Shown here in pieces: positions 58,438 through 64,000 of a DNA stretch of 64,000 nt. The position numbers and the translations under genes were made by a program. The stretch's first letter is position 1. Each line of letters opens with the position of its first letter. The stretch covers positions 62,001 to 126,000 of the forward strand of contig CAMPDV010000501.1 of assembly GCA_946699065.1 (NCBI GenBank), written 5' to 3'. Under the pieces are notes generated by a model. The model was not told the DNA's origin. It saw nothing but the letters and a program-made list of their open reading frames with translations, and did no database searches. This DNA is from Loxodes magnus. Its lineage: Eukaryota; Ciliophora; Karyorelictea; Loxodida; Loxodidae.

Positions 58438-61375
58438 TCAGATTAATTCAAATTCTCCCACATATTGCTCTAAATCTGAGTAATCTTTCTTGCATTTGTT
58501 TTCTTTTTGCTTGGAAAGGTATCTTAATTTCCTTATCTTAATAAACTGCTTTTTTTTAAAATAATTTTAGCTTTCATGGAACTTCCTCTCTAGTCCTTAA
58601 CTTTTTAATTCAGCCTTTATGTTTTTGATATAGCTTCTAGATACTGAAATATTTATAAAGTCCTTTAGTCTCAAATTTTTTGGGTTTTATCTTGTATAGG
58701 TAGATTGATAACTTAACGTTTAGACTTTTTTATTTGAAGATAATTCCTTAAACCAAACTTTACCTATTTATCGCTTTCATATTATAATTAATTTTAACTA
58801 TTATATTAATCTAAGATAACTAAGCTTAGGTTATAAGAGAGATTAATTAAATCCCTAAACTTTTATAATAGCTTGACTAAATTTAGGCTCTTTTATTTAA
58901 GTAATATGACTGGCTTTTTAAAAATTAAGCAGCTTTTTTTATTTAACTATAAATAAGAGCTTAAAAAGCTCTCTAAATTTAACTGAAAAGATTAGTTTTG
59001 TCATCGAGGAATTCTTGAAATAGCCTTGCTTTTTTTGTTCATTTAACCTTGTTTTCGTTATTTTTTATTATAGCACTGCTTACTATTCCACATGTTCGCT
59101 TATATCTTAAGAATCCTATCCTTTTTCTACTTTTTGTTTTGCTTTAATTAGTATCTTAAAGTAGATTTAGAGTTAGAAAGTGGCAAAGGCTGAGGAGAAA
59201 TATTGATTTTTTCTAGAATTGCTCTAATAACTTACTGTAGTTTTAATCTCTATGGTGTAATCCTTGTAATTTCAATCCTCTTGGTTCATAGGCTTTAGAT
59301 TCACTTTAAAAAGTAATCATTTAGTTAATTTTCCAAGGATAACAAAACTTATTTTTCTCACCTCTAGCTCTTTTACCTTACCAATTTTTGTTATATTTGC
59401 TCAATTTTTTGTTTAGCTTTTGTGATTGGAAAGACTACCTTGAACTCTTTAATTTCTCTACTCCTAAAATAATTCACTTAGATAATTCGAAATCATCACC
59501 TGACGAAGAATAAAGCAGCAACTCAACTTTTTAAGCTCTTTTGTGAAGAATCTGCTAAAAGTTGTCTTTTTAATATTTTTTCTAAACTTATGTCATTTTG
59601 AAGAAAATTCTTTATCTTAGACTTTTAATTAATAAGCTTCTTCTACTTTGCAGGTAAATAATACTTAGAATTACTATCTAAGATTAAGGCTTAAATTTAT
59701 CTATATACCTTTATTTCTTAAGAGCGTTTTCTAAAATATTAATTAGATTTACCTTCATTCCACTAAGTGCTTCTTCATAATTAAGAGCTGCTTTTGTTTT
59801 AATCTGAAATTAGATTATTTCTGTTTCTCAGCTATGATAATGATAAAGTTTTGTCATACGGAGCTTTTAGTTTCTAATGTAATTTAATTCTTAAGAAGCG
59901 TTAGGAGATTTTAAGAATTTCATAGATTAAATGGAATTAGTCAACCTATGGGAATTATGAAGAACGCCGCACTTCTCTAAAATTAATCCTGTAATTCTGC
60001 TTTACGAGTTAAAAGAATTTTAAAAGCTACTAGTAGGCAAACTTTTAGATATTTGAAACTTCTCAAACGAGTTTACTTATTAGCTCTTAATTCATTTTAC
60101 TCTCCTCAGATAAAGAACTATTCCTCCTGCTGACTTAAATTGTTATCATTCATTTAATTTAATTCAATCTAAGGTTTAATCCTACCATGCTATTTTATAA
60201 TAATCTCTAAGTGGATAATCCTTTAGTTAGTGCTTTAATGCTCTGCTTTTATTCTACTGCTCTTAATTTTCTAAATTTAGGGGCTCTTAACTTAGTTACT
60301 AACTCTAGAGCTAGTAACTACTCTAAATTTGGATATTACTTACGATTAAAGAGGTTTTATTTCAAGTCTATTTTTTCAAAACTAGGCTTTACAAACAATA
60401 GTTCGTCCCCTTTTAATAATCTATTTCATTACACAAAAAATCAAAACACTATTAACTAAGCCTTACTCTCCAGTCCATTTAGGTTTTCTAACTAGCTTCA
60501 GAACATTCAATTTCTGATAACTTCAAGTGAGCAGCATTTCAAGAAATACACTTGTTTTAATTATGACAGATGGCAGCCGTTTGGGATTACTTGGAGTTGA
60601 TAAAGGAGAAGTCTTAGATGTGATTATAGCTTAAGATAGGATTCTGTAAAATGTAAATTATAAGTATTTGAAGTTCTTCTCTGATATACAACTATGAGAT
60701 AGTATTAATGTCGTTATCAACTATAGATATTATCAAGTATCATCTAATAATTATCCGAGGCTGAATTCACAGGATCGTTAGTTTTACCTATTTGATTATC
60801 TAATTAAACAATTTTACCTTCACAGATAGTTCTGTCAGGTTTATAATAATTTCCTAGAACTCCATACGAATCATTTTTTTATTCAACGACATAACTCTAA
60901 GGCTTAAAGTTTTAAACTGTTGAAGCTAAATTAGTTAATTTAATTTATAGACAAAATTCTGAACTAGCTAGACTTGGCAGCAATTGGGATATGTTCTAAT
61001 TGTACTCTCGAGGGATAGTAACTAACTTAAAATGAGTTAAATTTACTAAATTATAAACAATCTATCTAGTCAATGCTAAGATATTTTTAATCAAGATATA
61101 ACTCATACAACTTTAGGCCTTCCTTTGCTCCAACTAAGATATCAGTACTATTTACCTCATATCTAGCTTAATAAGTGGTTTGTAATTGCACAATTTGAGG
61201 AAAAAAAGGCAATTTTGTTTGAAGTAAAAGAATCTCTACATTTAAGGGATTGTCAGTTGCATCAGAAATCTTGCTACTATCAAGGCCTCTTTTGCTCCTA
61301 GGAAGTGAATGAGTAGCCTGCAAGTATATATTAGATAGATTTATAATTAAATACTTCTAAGGAGTTTGCTGACAT
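58438..61375 (-). pseudogene. Unknown gene X, copy B
   Basis: ATG at 61,373-61,375 begins MSANSLEVFNYKSIQYILAG. A one-base offset follows, then a long clean frame: GLDSSKISDATDNPLNVEIL, LPFFPQIVQLQTTYQARYEV, STDILVGAKEGLKLYELYLD, YPSRVQLEHIPIAAKS. Further pieces are YGVLGNYYKPDRTICEGKIV (about 60.85 kb), LFNRKQYPNLEQLLALELVT (about 60.33 kb), ELLLYSSSGDDFELSK (about 59.5 kb), FKKPVILLKQKSLNLVKLLQ (about 58.9 kb), NLRLKDFINISVSRSYIKN (about 58.65 kb) and the end EQYVGEFELI with TGA at 58,438. About 900 residues in total if joined. Several frame changes mean introns or decay. Conservation with copy A proves past coding. Family not recognised; the repeated 'ILVG..EG..LYEL' phrase vaguely suggests beta-propeller. 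Confidence 0.6.
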
Positions 61376-61829
61376 TTTAAAATCTATATCTGAATATAAA
61401 ATAAAATAGTTGAAGTTAAGTCTAATTTTTAAAGGAAATAAATAAAATGGTTAAATAGTAATTGAAAGGGATGCTTAATAAGCCGAAAAATAATTAAGAT
61501 AAAAAAAAAGATTAGGCAAAAAAGCTATCATTATAGCATACCATAATAGAAATAAGTATAATTATTAAAAGTTACATTGAATAAATCTAAAAATTTACTT
61601 TTGAAATAAAGGTCTAATCTTGTTAAGCATAGCTTAGAATTATAACTATTATTAAATTTGTATAACAAATAAGAGTAAAAGTTTGTTGTAGCTAAAAATC
61701 ACTAATTCAACTCTTTTAAACGTTGGTTCTATTTTATGCTTAGACATTTTTCTTCCAGTTTATTATATCATTTTTCAGTTGGTACTGAATTTCATCAACC
61801 AGCAGAAATCAAAGAGGACTGCTTCTGGT

Positions 61830-62480
61830 TAGGACTTAAAATAGAAATAGATAATTCGGAGATATTTATTTAAAGACAGATTTGCTTAATTAGAACAAGC
61901 TACGAAACTAGATAAAGTAAGCACTAGATATCCTTAATTTATATTCGAATCAAAGATAAAAAAGCGGCTAAATGACAGCAGAAAGTTTATTTAATATTCT
62001 AGAGTTGGATTGCCAAAACTGCTATGATATAGAGTGGAATAAGCTATGTTTTCCTATTACTTGATTTACTATTGCCAAATCTTTAAGATCTTTTAATCTT
62101 CTGACATCAAAAGTTCTAACAAAGACTGTTTTGATGTGCCCTGATAATATGGTTATTTTACCTTTAAAAATAACGAGAACTATATCTATGGAAATTATTT
62201 CAATATTTGATATATTAGACCAGATAACTTTCTTGTTATGAGTGGAAAAGAACGCTTATCTAATTATGTAACTGGCTTTGGACTTACTAATTTGTACAAA
62301 GAAAATAAATTTCACTAGCATATTCCTAATAGAGAAAACTAAAAATTGAATGAAAATTTGAGATATGCGATCAGAACTAATTGGGATTGGTTAATCAAGG
62401 CAATTTGGTTTAGAAAATTTTTTAGATAGGCTTTATATACTTCTTAGTAGCATATTGCCTAGGCAAGGATGTAATAGTAG
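61830..62480 (+). pseudogene. Casein kinase 1-like protein kinase relic, copy B
   Basis: Counterpart of the relic at 8.6-9.3 kb and more decayed. TTCGGAGATATTTATTTAAA preserves the FGDIYL glycine loop at about 61.86 kb. The activation-segment region is badly eroded. NWDWLIKAIWFRKF at about 62.38 kb keeps TGG where copy A has TGA and TAG, which suggests that copy A's TGA arose from TGG. No catalytic motif survives. Identified mainly through block homology. Confidence 0.55.
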
Positions 62481-62639
62481 AACTAAACAAGAAAAGCATC
62501 TGATTTGTATTTAAGCTAAAAGAAATAATTAAGTAAATATTTCCAAGTAATAATAAATTTTAGGCTATATACATTTAATAAATTTAAAATGATCTAGTAA
62601 TTAAAGCGTTAAGCTTTCTTATTTTTATACTTTTTTCTA

Positions 62640-63040
62640 ATTTTATTATATATAATTTACTTAAAGCAAACTTTAATATAATCAAAATAAAATAATAGAT
62701 CTAATTAAATAACTATATGTTCCTTTAATGATATTTCCTTTTTATCTAATTAATAGATATTTAAATTAGAAATTAAAAGGATGAGAGAGATTCACTATTT
62801 GATTAAATATTTTACAAATACTAAAAGAAAAAGCCTAATTATAATAAAACTATTAAAATCCTATTTATAAAATACTTAAATTTAAATTATTCATTTATAT
62901 CTTAGTCAATAATTATTCTGGCTCTACCATTTAGATATATATGCAAATTCTATTCAAATAATAATTTCTTAAAGATAAGATAAAATAGGCTAATTAAGTA
63001 TCTTATTTAATTCTAAAAGGTAGCTTACTAATTTCTTTTA
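62640..63040. other. Insertion specific to block B
   Basis: About 400-430 AT-rich bases with no counterpart in block A between matching flanks. No terminal repeats or coding capacity were recognised. It could equally be a deletion in block A. Confidence 0.45.
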
Positions 63041-63431
63041 TTTATTCTTTGTAATTATATTTCCTCTATCAACAGTTACCTAATTCTATTTTTTTCCGTT
63101 TATTATTAATTTATCTTAAGAAGGTTGAATTATAAAGATAGCTAAATATTAGACATTAAAAAACTAAATTTTTTTAAATTCCTTTATCTTTAGGAAAAGC
63201 CAACTTCTTTAATAGTTTTAAATAAAAATTAAAAACAGTTTTTGTTTCTTTTTAATTTTAAATAGACTATCTATTTTTCATTGCTAAGTAAAAGAAAGTT
63301 TTTAATTGTATAAAATAAGATTTAAATTAAAAAAATTGGATATCTCTTCGAACAAAAATGTTATATAAGCATAGATTTTAAATAATTGAATAACTTAATA
63401 AGATATTAATCTTTTATTATATTATTTTTTT

Positions 63432-63945
63432 AAAACCGCCATAGTTGTTCGAAGGTGAACAACAAGGTCATCTTCATCAGAGGTTGGGGAAGTTAAGTAC
63501 CCATAATCGACTTTATGTCTTCCTCTGCTTTGGTTTGACCTCGAGATATAAGATTCTTAGACCTTCGGCACTGGCTTAGTTTTGATTTAATTCTGAAACG
63601 AAGAAGAAATAATATTGCGAGCTTCATCAGAGGTGGGGAATTTAAGTACCCATAATTGACACATGTCGTCCTCTGCTTTGGTGATGCAATGAGACACAAT
63701 CCTGCCATGTCCTTGGACCTCCAACAAGTAGATAAGATTACGAGTATTCTTAAATTATATCAGTATTGAACATTTTTATCAGTACTGAATAATTATACCA
63801 GTATTGAACAAGGTTTATCAGTATCTAATAATTCTACCAGTAACAAACATTCTTGTCATTATGAAACATTTTTTTTAAAGAGCTGCGCACCAACGAGAGT
63901 GCTACGCGCTCTATAATCAAATTTATTTATTTATCATTTATTTAT
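63432..63945 (+). repeat. R1 repeat, right copy (inverted partner at 25.57-26.10 kb)
   Basis: Nearly identical to the reverse complement of the left copy across ~500 bases, including both ~60-bp internal repeats (about 63,475-63,536 and 63,627-63,686), the ~20-bp CAGTATTGAACA-type units (63.75-63.86 kb), the family I stem-loop (63,880-63,920) and a (ATTT)n tail. On this strand it reads 5' to 3' toward the tail. Its flanks differ from the left copy's, so both are independent insertions or the arms of a large inverted duplication whose interior is not palindromic. Confidence 0.8.
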
Positions 63946-63949
63946 ATAA

Positions 63950-64000
63950 ATAATTTAAATAGGGTGGAAAGCCTTTTCCTTCAGATGCTGTTTGGAGGTC
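63950..64000 (-). repeat. Family II retroelement 3' end, cut by the window edge
   Basis: Reverse complement of the terminus at 27,838-27,890: on the minus strand GCATCTGAAGGAAAAGGCTT, then TCCACCCTATTTAAAT. The element body lies beyond the right edge. Its tail abuts the R1 tail, so one element inserted at or next to the tail of the other. Confidence 0.6.

Larger units (their letters stand above)
55508..63290. repeat. Segmental duplication block B (direct copy of block A)
   Basis: Partner of 2,018-9,690 (see block A for anchors). Here the NACHT-WD40 gene is complete because the block's left edge lies inside it and the rest of the gene continues to the left. The right edge fades at about 63,290, some 140 bases before the R1 repeat. 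About 430 bases at 62.64-63.04 kb have no counterpart in block A. Confidence 0.9.

Noticed and set aside
58440-60480. Long + strand frame with few TGA, rich in F and L (also in block A at about 5.2-7.2 kb)
   Set aside because: It is the antisense shadow of the K/E/Q-rich gene X on the minus strand, which shows conserved peptides between copies; the 82-residue frame at 60.2 kb belongs to the same shadow.
1-64000. Tetrahymena-type chromosome breakage sequence (TAAACCAACCTCTTT) and telomeric CCCCAA/GGGGTT arrays
   Set aside because: I found neither on either strand, so there is no sign of a macronuclear chromosome end here.
1-64000. CRISPR arrays, bacterial operons and Shine-Dalgarno sites
   Set aside because: The window is eukaryotic (WD40/NACHT/CK1 genes, Pol III tRNA terminator, non-LTR elements); the only regular arrays are WD40-coding repeats and simple satellites.

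Overview
The window is AT-rich eukaryotic nuclear DNA and almost certainly comes from a ciliate. TAA and TAG sit inside obvious protein-coding sequence where glutamine is expected, for example in the Q-H-I-P-Y-R-E motif of a casein-kinase-1 relic and in 14 WD40 repeats. Several reading frames also run through TGA where tryptophan is expected: inside a CCHC zinc knuckle, in the 'SGSWD..IKIWN' signature of WD40 blades, and at one site shared by two duplicated genes. TGA also appears to end genes. Together this fits an ambiguous code (UAR = Gln, UGA = Trp or stop) as described for karyorelicts such as Loxodes and, in a related form, Condylostoma. The species is an inference. Low gene density, many decayed copies, retroelements and satellite DNA suggest germline-type or repeat-rich chromosomal DNA.

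Layout. 1-2 kb: nothing recognised. 2.0-9.7 kb: block A, a directly repeated partner of block B (55.5-63.3 kb). Each block holds, in order, the 5' part of a NACHT-WD40 gene (-), an unknown membrane-protein gene 'P' (+), an unknown gene 'X' (-) convergent with P, and a decayed casein kinase 1 gene (+). A more diverged third copy of P and the end of X lies at 31.7-33.3 kb, and further fragments lie at 13.7-15.2 and 34.5-36.2 kb. A tRNA-Asp gene is at 17.19 kb. 19.1-28 kb and 44-49 kb are retroelement territory: ORF1-type coiled-coil/zinc-knuckle proteins, a broken non-LTR reverse transcriptase, and at least two families of 3'-terminal stem-loops with short tails. A perfect 8-bp satellite of about 81 copies lies at 43 kb. 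A pair of nearly identical inverted ~510-bp repeats bounds 25.6-63.9 kb.

The best-preserved gene is a ~1,640-residue NACHT / pentapeptide-like / WD40 protein (51.26-56.19 kb, -). Its 14 WD40 repeats are nearly identical except at a few fixed positions per repeat. This is the pattern of fungal HET-D/HET-E-type NLR receptors. Relatives lie nearby: an NACHT pseudogene at 49.4-50.4 kb, an N-terminal fragment at 2.0-2.8 kb, and a separate six-blade WD40 gene at 29.3-30.1 kb. This looks like a birth-and-death cluster of a possible recognition receptor. Gene boundaries, introns and frameshifts were judged by eye, so small coordinates are approximate unless a start or stop codon is given.
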